Source: an uncultured bacterium (lineage in GTDB: Bacteria; Bacillota; Negativicutes; Acidaminococcales; Acidaminococcaceae). From it: 64,000 nucleotides of DNA. The position numbers and the translations under genes are program-made. The stretch covers positions 21,531-85,530 of the forward strand of contig CAJMQS010000007.1 in assembly GCA_905215645.1 (NCBI GenBank). Reading direction: 5' to 3'. Below the pieces are notes generated by a model that was not told where the DNA came from, did not search any database, and worked only from the letters and a program-made list of their open reading frames with translations. Shown here piece by piece: positions 16,615 to 24,940 of this stretch; within the stretch, counting starts at the first letter, position 1, and each line of letters begins with the position of its first letter.

Positions 16615-17877
16615 CTAGAATATGATCTTGTAGAAGCCCACACCGGCCAGCAGGGTCAGGCACACCAGGATGCCCAGGGCCCATACCGTCAGTTCCATGA
16701 ACAGCTTCATTTCTTCGCCTTTTTTGTCCGTTCCTTCTTCATCCGCCATCAGGGTGGCCATGATCAGGCCGCCGGTGGTGGAGATGGGGCTGATTCCCGT
16801 AATGGTGCCCCCGATCAGCACCATGGACCCCAGTTCCACCGGATTGACCCCGATGGACCGTCCCAGTTCTGCCACCGTAGGCAGCAGGGTGGGGAACACC
16901 ACGCCCAGGCCGGAAGAAAACAGGCTCATGATCCCAGCGGTGGCTGCCATCACAGCCGGAGCCGTATAGCTGTTCATCAGGGTGGAAAGTCCCCCGATCA
17001 GCACCTTCAGCCCTCCCGTTTTGATGACGATGTTCATCAGCATGCTCACCCCGGACACCATCAGCAGTACGCCCCAGGGAATGGCTTTCAGGCTCTGCTT
17101 TTCATCGGCTGCATGGCAGCACAGGAGAACGGCGCTGATGGCAAAACACACCAGTCCCACATTCTGTTTCAGGGCAATGACCATCACCGCCATGGTCAGC
17201 AGCCCCAGCAGGGACAGCCACTGGACCCCGGTAAAGGAAGTTTCTTTTTCCTCCAGTTCTTCCTGGACCGGCTGGGGCCGGTACCCTTTGTAGTAAATGA
17301 ACGCCACCACGGCCATCAGCACCCCGGTCACCAGCTGGGCCGTGTAAATGGGTCCCAGGGCCTGGGCCGTATCGATGCCTCCCTGCCGGAGCAGTTCATA
17401 GCTCAGGATCCCTTCCGGGGTAATGGAAGACATCCGCCCACCGAAACAGCCGAAGCAGCCGATCATGGCCAGCATCAGGGGATTGTACCCGTGGGCTTTG
17501 GCCAGGGGAATGGCAAAGGCTGGCATAATGGCCAGAAGGGGAATGGAGCCCGGTCCGATGGTGGTGAGCCCCATGCCCATCAGGAACACGGCCACCGGGA
17601 TCAAATAGTTGTTTTTCCCGGCCAGCCCTACGATTTTCCGAGCCAGCAGTTCGATGGTCCCATTTTTGTTCAGGATACTGAACAGCAGGGTCACCCCCAT
17701 CAGGTTGATGAACAGATTGGGTTTGAATCCCTTCAGGATCTCCCCATTGGGGATACCGGCCAGTTTGCCCATGACCACTGCAAACAGCATGCATACCAGT
17801 CCCACATTGGTCTTCCGGAAAAAACCGATGGCAATGGCCACCGCCAGCAGCAGCAGCGAAACAATACCCAGATTCAT
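16615..17877 (-). CDS. MatC-type di/tricarboxylate carrier, copy 1
   Basis: 420 residues and about 11-12 hydrophobic segments, with FFRKTNVGLVCMLFAVVMGKLAG at the start as in the MatC N-terminal family within the ion-transporter superfamily. Two symmetry-related loops (GPGSIPLLAIMPAF and SGLGVVFPTLLPTV, plus GGTITGISPISTTGG) fit re-entrant substrate sites. Expected role: inner-membrane uptake of citrate or aconitate; the substrate is inferred from neighbours only. It lies 12 nt after the lactonase gene and 20 nt before idh1. Paralogue at 30408-31658 is clearly diverged. Confidence 0.82.
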   Translation of the reverse strand: MNLGIVSLLLLAVAIAIGFFRKTNVGLVCMLFAVVMGKLAGIPNGEILKGFKPNLFINLMGVTLLFSILNKNGTIELLARKIVGLAGKNNYLIPVAVFLMGMGLTTIGPGSIPLLAIMPAFAIPLAKAHGYNPLMLAMIGCFGCFGGRMSSITPEGILSYELLRQGGIDTAQALGPIYTAQLVTGVLMAVVAFIYYKGYRPQPVQEELEEKETSFTGVQWLSLLGLLTMAVMVIALKQNVGLVCFAISAVLLCCHAADEKQSLKAIPWGVLLMVSGVSMLMNIVIKTGGLKVLIGGLSTLMNSYTAPAVMAATAGIMSLFSSGLGVVFPTLLPTVAELGRSIGVNPVELGSMVLIGGTITGISPISTTGGLIMATLMADEEGTDKKGEEMKLFMELTVWALGILVCLTLLAGVGFYKIIF

Positions 17878-17889
17878 TTTTCTCCCTCC

Positions 17890-19110
17890 TTACCGGAACA
17901 CCAGGGCACAGGGGCTTTCCGTCTTTACGGTTTTTCCTGTGAACCGGGGCCGTCCATTTCCTTCCACAGAAAAGAACTGCAGGGTGTCGCTGTCCATGTT
18001 GGCCACCACCAGTTCCTTCCCATCGGGAGTCAGGGTCATGAACCGGGGAGTATACCCTTCACAGCTGACCCACTGGGGCTTTTTCAGCATCCCGGTCTCT
18101 TTGTCCACTTCGTAGGAAACCAAGGTTTCCTGGCCCCGGAAGGCTCCATAGGCCGGATCTTCTCCTTCCGGAGGGATCCCTTCGTGGATCCGGTTGGTGG
18201 CATACACGAACCGTCCGTCCTGGCTCATGACAATGGCACTGGCCATATTGGGCCCCACATAGGTTTCCGGCAGGGTGGGCACCACCTGTTCCGGGTTCAG
18301 GATGCCTTTGTCAGCATCAAAGGCAAACATCCGGAGGGTGCTCCCTTTTTCATTGACCAGATAGACCCGCCGGTTGTCAGGAGAAAAGACCAGGTGACGG
18401 GGTTCATCATAGGTCCGGCTGTCAGCGGAAGAAACCAGGTCCAATTTCCCCGTTTCCTGGTCCACCTGGAATACCCAGACCCGTTCATATCCCACACCCC
18501 GGGCCTGGGTGGGCACCAGCAGGAACTTTCCGGTCCGGTCCAGGACGCAGGCATGGGCATGGGAAACCCCTTTCCCCGGTTTCCCTTCCAGATGGGTCGT
18601 ACTCACCGCTTCTCCCAGGCTGCCATCTTCCCGGATGGGGAGACTGGCCACTGCCCCGCCCTGGAGGGTTGCCACAAACAGAAACCGGTTGTTGAAGGAA
18701 GGCACAGCGTAAACCGGATTCTTTCCCTGGGCCTCCACCGTGTTGAGGAATTCCAGGTTCCCGTCCGGCTGGATCTTGAACGCACTGACCTGATGGCCGT
18801 CCCCATGGACGGTGTACAGAGCCTTCCGGTCCCGGTCCAGGGTCAGGAAAGCAGGATTGTCCAGGGTGGGGGCAATGGACTGGAGCTTCCAGTCCCCCTT
18901 TGCATCGATGGCATAGACCGAGATTCCTTTCCCATGGGCATGCCGTTTGGCCGTGGTACGGCACCCAACATATGCGTAGTTCATTTTTGTTTCGCTCCCC
19001 TTTCTTTTTTCCGTACCTTCTGCAGCCAGGACTGTACTGGAACCAAGTACCATCATTACCATAGCCGCTGCGCTGAATCGGATCAGGTTCCGTGCTGTCT
19101 GCCGTTTCAT
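17890..19110 (-). CDS. Beta-propeller lactonase-family protein with signal peptide
   Basis: 406 residues from the ATG at 19110 (GAGGG 8 nt upstream). Residues 1-30 form a Sec signal peptide (SAAAMVMMVLGSSTVLA). The rest is a seven-bladed propeller of the 6-phosphogluconolactonase/carboxymuconate-cyclase family, with repeated blades such as PRHLVFSPDNRRVYLVNEKG and NMASAIVMSQDGRFVYATNR and the conserved His region VSHAHACVLD. A second ATG at 18984 (MNYAYVGCRTT), with AAGGGGAG 9 nt upstream, would give a cytoplasmic form like the paralogue at 29352-30392. Lies 11 nt after acn and 12 nt before the carrier, so a role on a lactone of a tricarboxylic acid is plausible but unproven. Confidence 0.83.
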   Translation of the reverse strand: MKRQTARNLIRFSAAAMVMMVLGSSTVLAAEGTEKRKGSETKMNYAYVGCRTTAKRHAHGKGISVYAIDAKGDWKLQSIAPTLDNPAFLTLDRDRKALYTVHGDGHQVSAFKIQPDGNLEFLNTVEAQGKNPVYAVPSFNNRFLFVATLQGGAVASLPIREDGSLGEAVSTTHLEGKPGKGVSHAHACVLDRTGKFLLVPTQARGVGYERVWVFQVDQETGKLDLVSSADSRTYDEPRHLVFSPDNRRVYLVNEKGSTLRMFAFDADKGILNPEQVVPTLPETYVGPNMASAIVMSQDGRFVYATNRIHEGIPPEGEDPAYGAFRGQETLVSYEVDKETGMLKKPQWVSCEGYTPRFMTLTPDGKELVVANMDSDTLQFFSVEGNGRPRFTGKTVKTESPCALVFR

Positions 19111-19121
19111 CTGTTGTTCCC

Positions 19122-21071
19122 TCACTTTCCTTCCGCCAGTCTGGCCTTGTAATACCGGAGCTTGCCGCCGGCCAGGAGGATTTCCACTTCCTGGTCCGTC
19201 AGTTCCAGTTTTACGGTGAATTCCGTCCCTTTGGTCAGATCCTTCACCTGGATTTCCTTCTTTTTCATCTGTTCCCGGAGCCCGTCGATATGGAGAGTAT
19301 CATCCAGACCGATGCCCTCATAGGCAGCCGTATCCCTGAACACGGCCGGAATGACCCCATGGTTGATCAGGTTCCCTTTATGGATCCGGGCAAAGCTCTT
19401 GGCGATCACCATCTTCACACCCAGATACATGGGAGTAATGGCCGCATGTTCCCGGGAAGAACCCTGGCCGTAGTTTTCGCCCCCTACAATGAAGCTTTTT
19501 CCATCCTTCTGGGCCCGTTTAGCAAAATCCGGGTCATACCGGCAGAAGGCGTACTGGGCCATGGCGGGCATATTGGACCGCATGGAAGAGAACTGGGCGC
19601 TGGCCGGGGTGATATCATCAGTGGAAACATTGTCCCGGGCTTTCAGGCTGACTTTGGCTTCCAGGGTTTCTTCCGGAGGATCGGCCACCGGCAGGGGTTT
19701 GATGTTGGGTCCCCGGACAATGGGCACCTCCCGTCCGTCTTCCGGAGGCAGCAGGAACAGGTTGTCATTGATGGGATAGCTGTCCGGTTCCTTCACCCCG
19801 GCCAATACACTCACATCCTCCATCACTTCCTGAGGCAGAGCCAGAGTTCCCTTGATGGCCGTGGCAGCCGCCACTTCCGGGCTCACCAGGTACAGGCTGG
19901 CGTCAGCGGTGGAACTGCGCCCCTTGAAATTCCGGTTGGAAGTCCGTACGGAGATCCCCTTGCTGGAAGGAGCGATGCCGATGCCGCAGCAGGGTCCGCA
20001 GGCGAATTCCGTGATCCGGGCCCCGGAATCCACCAGATCTCCGATGACCCCGTCCTGGAGCAGCCGGAGATAGATCTGCCGGGAACTGATGCCCAGTACC
20101 AGGCTTACATCCGGATTGATTTTCTGTCCCTTCAGCACCAGAGCCACTTTTTTGAAATCACTGTAGGACCCGTTGGTGCAGCTGCCGATGAACACCTGCT
20201 GGACCGGGACCTTGGGCACATCCGCCACCTTCATTACATTGTCCGGCATATGGGGGCAGGCCACCAGAGGTTCCAGGGTATCCAGATCCAACTGGATTTC
20301 TTCATCGTAGCTACACCCTGCATCCGGCAGCCATTCCGTGTAATCCTGTTCCCGGCCCTGAGCCTTCAGGAACGCCCGGACCTGCCCATCTGCCGGGAAT
20401 ACGGAAGTGGTGGCTCCCATTTCCGCCCCCATATTGGCAATGGTCAGCCGTTCCGGGATGGACAGGGTCTCCACCCCTTCTCCCACATATTCATAGACTT
20501 TGCCCACCCCACCTTTTACGGTAGTCCGGCGGAGCATTTCCAGGATAATGTCCTTGGCGGCCGTACCCGGCTGGAGCCGACCCTTCAGTTCCACCTTCAC
20601 CACCTTGGGCATTTTCATCACATAGGGGAAACCGGCCAGGGCCACGGCAATGTCCATGCCCCCCACCCCGATGGCCAGCATTCCCAGGGCACCGCAGCTG
20701 GGGGTATGGCTATCCCCGCCCAGAAGGAGCGCTCCCGGCTTTCCGAACCGGCTGCACTGGAGGGCATGGCAGATCCCGTTCCCGGCTTTGGACAGGATCA
20801 GTCCGTATTTCTGGGCAATAGACTGGAGATAGATATGGTCATCCGGGGTCTTGTTGTCGATCTGGAGCAGGTTGTGGTCGATATAGCTTACGGACAGTTT
20901 GGTCCGCACCCGGTCCAGGTCCAGGGCTTCGAACGCCAGATAAGCCATCACCGCATTGATGTCGTGGGTCAGGGTCTGATCTACCGTCACCTTGATTTCC
21001 CTGCCCGGCACCAGTTCCGCCGGTTCGGCCAGATGAGCCTCGAACAGTTTCTGCGTCAGATTCTTTGCCAT
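19122..21071 (-). CDS. acn: Aconitate hydratase (Aquifex-type)
   Basis: 649 residues, the length of the short aconitase class, from the ATG at 21071 with AAGGAG 10 nt upstream. Iron-sulfur cysteines are at 298 (GSCTN), 358 and 361 (CGPCCGIG); GGDSHTPSCG is at 118-127 and GQGSSREHAA carries the catalytic Ser and substrate Arg. It interconverts citrate, cis-aconitate and isocitrate in the cytoplasm. First gene of the operon acn, lactonase, carrier, idh1, transcribed away from a LysR gene; the shared 162-bp gap holds a LysR-type inverted repeat at 21179-21195. Related hydratases of the same superfamily act on homologous acids, but the idh partner favours citrate/aconitate. Confidence 0.92.
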   Translation of the reverse strand: MAKNLTQKLFEAHLAEPAELVPGREIKVTVDQTLTHDINAVMAYLAFEALDLDRVRTKLSVSYIDHNLLQIDNKTPDDHIYLQSIAQKYGLILSKAGNGICHALQCSRFGKPGALLLGGDSHTPSCGALGMLAIGVGGMDIAVALAGFPYVMKMPKVVKVELKGRLQPGTAAKDIILEMLRRTTVKGGVGKVYEYVGEGVETLSIPERLTIANMGAEMGATTSVFPADGQVRAFLKAQGREQDYTEWLPDAGCSYDEEIQLDLDTLEPLVACPHMPDNVMKVADVPKVPVQQVFIGSCTNGSYSDFKKVALVLKGQKINPDVSLVLGISSRQIYLRLLQDGVIGDLVDSGARITEFACGPCCGIGIAPSSKGISVRTSNRNFKGRSSTADASLYLVSPEVAAATAIKGTLALPQEVMEDVSVLAGVKEPDSYPINDNLFLLPPEDGREVPIVRGPNIKPLPVADPPEETLEAKVSLKARDNVSTDDITPASAQFSSMRSNMPAMAQYAFCRYDPDFAKRAQKDGKSFIVGGENYGQGSSREHAAITPMYLGVKMVIAKSFARIHKGNLINHGVIPAVFRDTAAYEGIGLDDTLHIDGLREQMKKKEIQVKDLTKGTEFTVKLELTDQEVEILLAGGKLRYYKARLAEGK

Positions 21072-21178
21072 GGAAAGCACACTCCTTTGCTTCTGTCTGT
21101 TAATTTTCTTAATTTCAGCAATATTTCATACTATTCTTTCTTTTTCTGCTATTACTGTACCACAGGGCTTGCTTTTTG

Positions 21179-21195
21179 CATAATATCAGATTATG
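21179..21195. promoter_or_regulatory. Candidate LysR operator between acn and lysR1
   Basis: CATAAT-N5-ATTATG, which contains a T-N11-A LysR box, lies in the divergent gap. It is 108 bp from the acn start and 39 bp from the regulator start. Binding is inferred from family practice. Confidence 0.6.
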
Positions 21196-21233
21196 ATTAA
21201 TTTATAACTTTATATTATAAGGAGAGGATACCT

Positions 21234-22148
21234 ATGGATTCCCGGGACCTGGAATACGTAACGGCCATTGCCCGGACCGGCAGCTTTTCCCAGAGTGCCC
21301 GGCTGCTGTTCATCAGCCAGCCCGCTCTGAGCCAGTACATCCGCCGGCTGGAAAAAAATCTGGGGGTCACCCTGTTCTACCGGAGCCGGAGTAAAGTGGA
21401 ACTGACCCCCGCCGGGGCATACTATGTAAAAAAAGGAGAAGCCATCCTCCGGCAGATGCAGGAACTGGAACAGACCATCCGGCACTGGCAGCAGGCCGAT
21501 CAGCAGCAGCTGAGCATCGGGGTTTCCCAGTTCTACGGAAAATGGTTCCTGACCCCCTATCTCCAGGACATCCAGAAACTGCTCCCCGGATACCGGATCC
21601 AAATCGTGGACGGAGAATCCCGTCAGCTGGAGCTGCAGATGGTCCAGCGGAAACTGGATTTTGCCATTTTCCCGGAACCGGTGATCCACAAAGAGATCCG
21701 TTTCTTGCCATTGGGGACGGAAGAGATCCTTTTTGCCTTCAGCAAAGAAAACCAGGAAGCCATGGCCCTGCTGTCCCAGGCCTTCCATGACGGTTTCCTG
21801 GATCTCCGGCACTACCAGGATTTCCCCTTTGTACTGCCCAAAGAAGGACTGAAAATGCACAAAGCGGCTCTCAAAATCTGCCGCCATCTGGGCTTCCAGC
21901 CCCAGTCCGTCTATTCTTCTGAAAATCTGGATACGGTGTATTCCTTGATCAATCACAATTACGGGGTAGGATTTCTTCCCGATGTGATTGCCCGGAACTA
22001 CAATCCACAGACCAACCATGTGCGTTTTTTCCATTTCCGGAGCCGTAACAACCACCGGACCATCGGCCTGGCCTTCCGGGAAGATTTTCCCCGTCAGGAG
22101 CTGGCCGCCAAACTGTTCCAGGCCATCAAAAAAGGAGCTGCTGCCTAA
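21234..22148 (+). CDS. LysR-family regulator 1 (divergent from acn)
   Basis: 304 residues. N-terminal winged helix at about 3-60 (DLEYVTAIARTGSFSQSARLLFISQPALSQYIRRLEKNLG), linker helix, then a periplasmic-binding-like effector domain from about 90. LysR proteins usually activate the divergent operon when they bind its substrate, so a tricarboxylate effector is inferred. AAGGAGAGG precedes the ATG. The last codons and stop sit inside a hairpin (22134-22159) that doubles as the terminator of the converging idh2 operon. Confidence 0.93.
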   Translation: MDSRDLEYVTAIARTGSFSQSARLLFISQPALSQYIRRLEKNLGVTLFYRSRSKVELTPAGAYYVKKGEAILRQMQELEQTIRHWQQADQQQLSIGVSQFYGKWFLTPYLQDIQKLLPGYRIQIVDGESRQLELQMVQRKLDFAIFPEPVIHKEIRFLPLGTEEILFAFSKENQEAMALLSQAFHDGFLDLRHYQDFPFVLPKEGLKMHKAALKICRHLGFQPQSVYSSENLDTVYSLINHNYGVGFLPDVIARNYNPQTNHVRFFHFRSRNNHRTIGLAFREDFPRQELAAKLFQAIKKGAAA

Positions 22149-22159
22149 GCAACAGCCCC
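22129..22159 (-). terminator. Terminator of the prpF-idh2 operon inside the end of lysR1
   Basis: Minus strand hairpin GGGGCTGTTGC / GCAGCAGCTCC followed by TTTTT. The loop contains the lysR1 stop codon. Confidence 0.7.
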
Positions 22160-22210
22160 GTCAACGGTCAACGGCCGTTGGATGCCGGCTTCGCCGGCTT
22201 TGAATAATAA
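22160..22210 (+). repeat. GGTCAACGG-word repeat, left copy beside idh2
   Basis: Begins GTCAACGGTCAACGGCCG (18 nt identical to the right copy) and continues with a small hairpin CCGG-CTTCG-CCGG and CTTTGAATAATAA. It is inverted relative to the copy at 23439-23504 and together they bracket idh2. Confidence 0.8.
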
Positions 22211-22216
22211 AAGATA

Positions 22217-23425
22217 TCAGACCCGCTCTTCACTCTTCAGCGTATCCAGCAGATAATCCGTGAACTCTTCCGCCGTAGCTCCGTCCTTGTCCGTGGTGAT
22301 CACCACTTTCCGTTCCGTCCGGGTGCAGATGTCCAGAGCCTTCACCAGCTTTTCCTTCTTCTCAGCATACCCGATGTAGCTGATCATTTCCCCCATGGCC
22401 CGGATCAGGCTGCAGGGGTCCGCATACTGGGCCCGGTGGTGCTGGACCAGGAAATTTCCCACCCCGTGGATGGCTTCGAACAGGGCATACTGGTCCCCGA
22501 TGTTGGAAGAACTTGCGGTGCCCAGGCCTCCCTGGTATTCTGCCGCCACATCCGTCACGATGTCCCCGTACAAGTTGGGCAGCAGGAACACTTCCATCCC
22601 TTTGGTGAATTCCGGGTCCGTAATCTTGGCGGCCATGGCGTCCACCAGTTCTTCCCGGACGGTGATCCCGGGATATTCCTTTTCCAGGGCATGGGCGGTC
22701 TTCAGGAAGTTCCCGTCCACCAGCTTCACAATGTTGGCCTTGGTGACTACGGTTACATTGGTCTTGCCGTTGTTTTTGGCGAATTCAAAGGCAGCCCGGC
22801 AGATCCGTTCCGCCCCGGGGCGGGTCAATACCTTGAAGTCCACCGCCAGGTCATCGTTCACCTGGATGCCCTTATTCCCCCAGATGTATTCTCCTTCGAT
22901 GTTTTCCCGGAAGAAGGTCCAGTCGATGCCCTTTTCCGGGATCCGTACCGGCCGTACCGCCGCATACAGCTGGAGGGCCCGGCGCAGCAGGCTGTTGGCG
23001 CTGACCATGTTGGGCCAGGGATCTCCCGCCCGAGGCGTCACAAAGGGTCCTTTCACCAGTACGTCGCAGGCCTTGCAGGCTTCCAGCACTTCCGCCGGCA
23101 GGCTCTCGTTCTTTTTGGCCCGTTCCTCGATGGTCATGCCGGGGATGGTCCGGAATTCCACCTTGCCGGAAGCCACTTCCTCTTGCAGCAGATATTTGGC
23201 CACCCGCAGGGCCTGTTCCATGATATAGGGCCCGATTCCGTCCCCGGGCAGGATCCCTACGGTGATGTGATCCAATTTCTTGAAGTCCTTCCGGCCGGGA
23301 GCCTGTTTGATGGCGTCGATCCGCTTGAAGTCTTCCCGGATCAAAGCCCCGAATTTCTCCATGGCCTTCCGGATGGTTTCTTCCCGGACCTGTTCTTCAT
23401 ATCCCATTTCGTCCATATGTTCCAT
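22217..23425 (-). CDS. Isocitrate/isopropylmalate-family dehydrogenase, copy 2
   Basis: 402 residues from the ATG at 23425, with AAGGAGG 8 nt upstream. It has the same motifs as copy 1 (GDGIGP, SANSLLRR, RPVRIPEKG, YGDIVTDVAAE, EAIHGVGNF). Apart from a different N-terminus (MEHMDEMGYEEQ for MKELGTEEQ) and last residues, only about four substitutions were spotted: Ile to Thr after VEFR, Gln to Glu in KGM-x-VFLL, His to Tyr in MIS-x-IGY, Glu to Asp near the end. Positions 22623-22954 are identical, base for base, to 15801-16132. Last gene of the prpF operon; expected to oxidise isocitrate. Flanked by inverted short repeats. Confidence 0.88.
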   Translation of the reverse strand: MEHMDEMGYEEQVREETIRKAMEKFGALIREDFKRIDAIKQAPGRKDFKKLDHITVGILPGDGIGPYIMEQALRVAKYLLQEEVASGKVEFRTIPGMTIEERAKKNESLPAEVLEACKACDVLVKGPFVTPRAGDPWPNMVSANSLLRRALQLYAAVRPVRIPEKGIDWTFFRENIEGEYIWGNKGIQVNDDLAVDFKVLTRPGAERICRAAFEFAKNNGKTNVTVVTKANIVKLVDGNFLKTAHALEKEYPGITVREELVDAMAAKITDPEFTKGMEVFLLPNLYGDIVTDVAAEYQGGLGTASSSNIGDQYALFEAIHGVGNFLVQHHRAQYADPCSLIRAMGEMISYIGYAEKKEKLVKALDICTRTERKVVITTDKDGATAEEFTDYLLDTLKSEERV

Positions 23426-23438
23426 GCTGTATTCCTCC

Positions 23439-23504
23439 TTATAATCAAAGCCAGCGAAGCTGGTCTCCTTCGGCCGTTGACCGTTGACAGCTGACCGCTG
23501 ACAC
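23439..23504 (-). repeat. GGTCAACGG-word repeat, right copy beside idh2
   Basis: Fills the whole gap between the MmgE/PrpD stop and the idh2 ribosome site. Minus strand: GTCAGCGGTCAGCTGTCAAC, GGTCAACGGCCG, then hairpin CCAG-CTTCG-CTGG and CTTTGATTATAA. The hairpin differs from the left copy by a compensated G-C to A-T pair. Confidence 0.8.
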
Positions 23505-23509
23505 GTTTT

Positions 23510-24931
23510 TTATATCTCCGGCAGCCGTTCCATCTCCCCCAGATGGAGCAGTTTGATGGCCACCTGCCGTCCCTGATTGGGATAAACATGTTCCAGCAGG
23601 CCCTCCGCCTTGTTCAACAGGGCTTCCTGGGGCAGGGGCTTCCGATAGGACCCGGTGGGGTCTTCGATGAACTGTTCCAGCTCCCGTCCGTCCTGCAGCC
23701 GGATCTTCACCCGGCAGCTCCAGTGGCCGGGATAGGCTGCGGTCAGTTCCGGATCCTCCCGGACGGTGATCCGCTGGATCAGGGCCCGGATGGCCGGATC
23801 CTTCACTTTTTCCGGGGCAAACATGCTTCGATCCACTTTGCCGTACAGCAGGCTGCAGGCCAGACCGTAAGGCAGGGAAAACTTGGCGTCCAGGGACGTC
23901 CGGGGATGGAGGCACCCTTCACTGACCGCGCACTGCTGGTAGCCGATCTTATAGGTACCCGCCTCCAGGCTTTCCACCTGTCCCAGGATCCGTTCCGCCG
24001 CATCTTCGAAGGGCAGCAGCCCTTCTCCCAGGATAGCCTGCCGCAGGGACAGGGCCCCGTCGATGCCGGCGTGGGCACTGCGGCAGCAGGGGTATGGCTT
24101 CATATCCATATTCAGGATTTCCCAACGGGATCCCAGCCCTTCCGTCAATTTTTCCACATGGCCTCCATCGCTCATGGCCCGGAACAGCCCTCCGTCTTCC
24201 GCTTCCAGAATATGGACCGGTCCCTCCATGCCGTACTGGGCCAGAAAGGTGCACCGAAGTCCGGTCATGGCCGCCTGTCCCGGGTTCAGCACCTTGGAAT
24301 TGGTCCCGTCTCCCAAGAAGGCCCACACCCCGGTGGTCTGGGACCCGGCCAGCCCCAGGGCACTGGCCGTCCCTTTTCCGTTGAGTCCCAGGAGATGGCT
24401 GCAGGCGGCGGCCACCCCGAAGGTCCCGCAGGTAGCCGTGGCATGCCACCCCCGTTTCCGGTGGGCCGCTACATCCAGGGCCATGCCCACCCGGTGGGCC
24501 ACCTCATACCCGGCCACCAGGGCCGTCAGGAACTCTTTCCCCGTACTGCCCAGCTGCTGTCCCAGGCACCAGGCCGCCGGGATCATGCTGGCGGAAATAT
24601 GGGTCTTGGAGGCCGGATGCACATCATCCAGTTCCAGGGTATGGGCCAGCATGGCATTGAGCATGGCCCCGTCGGTCACGGACCATTTTTGTTCCAGAGG
24701 CTGTCCCCACAAGGTCACTCCCTGGGTCCGGTTCTGAGGATCCAGAGCCTGGAGGGCCTGTTTCATCTGCTCTACCAGCGGGTCCCCCACTGCCCCCATG
24801 GCAGCGCTAATCAGATCCAGGGCCCGACAGACCGCTGCCTTTTGGACTGTTTCCGGCAGCGTATCCCAGGAAAGGCCGGCCGCAAATTGGGCCAGCCTCC
24901 CCAGCGGTGCTGCCAGCACCTTGTTTTCCAT
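23510..24931 (-). CDS. MmgE/PrpD family protein (dehydratase or decarboxylase)
   Basis: 473 residues, full length for the family. Hallmarks: AHTLELDDVHPASKTHISASMIPAA (active-site Asp and His region), AGYEVAHRVGMALD, GWHATATCGTFGVAAACSHLLGL, and MDMKPYPCCRSAHAGIDGA. The family includes 2-methylcitrate dehydratase PrpD and cis-aconitate decarboxylase, so the substrate is a tricarboxylic acid or its unsaturated form. In this operon (isomerase, aconitase, idh) an aconitate/citrate-related step is likely; 2-methylcitrate is less likely because no prpB or prpC partner is present. Lies 9 nt after the YbhJ-type aconitase. Confidence 0.85.
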   Translation of the reverse strand: MENKVLAAPLGRLAQFAAGLSWDTLPETVQKAAVCRALDLISAAMGAVGDPLVEQMKQALQALDPQNRTQGVTLWGQPLEQKWSVTDGAMLNAMLAHTLELDDVHPASKTHISASMIPAAWCLGQQLGSTGKEFLTALVAGYEVAHRVGMALDVAAHRKRGWHATATCGTFGVAAACSHLLGLNGKGTASALGLAGSQTTGVWAFLGDGTNSKVLNPGQAAMTGLRCTFLAQYGMEGPVHILEAEDGGLFRAMSDGGHVEKLTEGLGSRWEILNMDMKPYPCCRSAHAGIDGALSLRQAILGEGLLPFEDAAERILGQVESLEAGTYKIGYQQCAVSEGCLHPRTSLDAKFSLPYGLACSLLYGKVDRSMFAPEKVKDPAIRALIQRITVREDPELTAAYPGHWSCRVKIRLQDGRELEQFIEDPTGSYRKPLPQEALLNKAEGLLEHVYPNQGRQVAIKLLHLGEMERLPEI

Positions 24932-24940
24932 TTTCCTGCC

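Noticed and set aside
19092..21200. A 702-codon plus-strand open frame
   Set aside because: Entirely opposite the aconitase gene, which has all catalytic motifs; no start signal and no recognisable domain.
15801..22954. The identical idh tract as an assembly error
   Set aside because: The flanking genes, N-termini and 3' ends of the two copies differ clearly, so both copies are real; only the extent of identity would merit read checking.
23510..24931. Calling the MmgE/PrpD gene 2-methylcitrate dehydratase
   Set aside because: No methylcitrate synthase or lyase gene is nearby; the family also includes cis-aconitate decarboxylase, so only the family name is safe.
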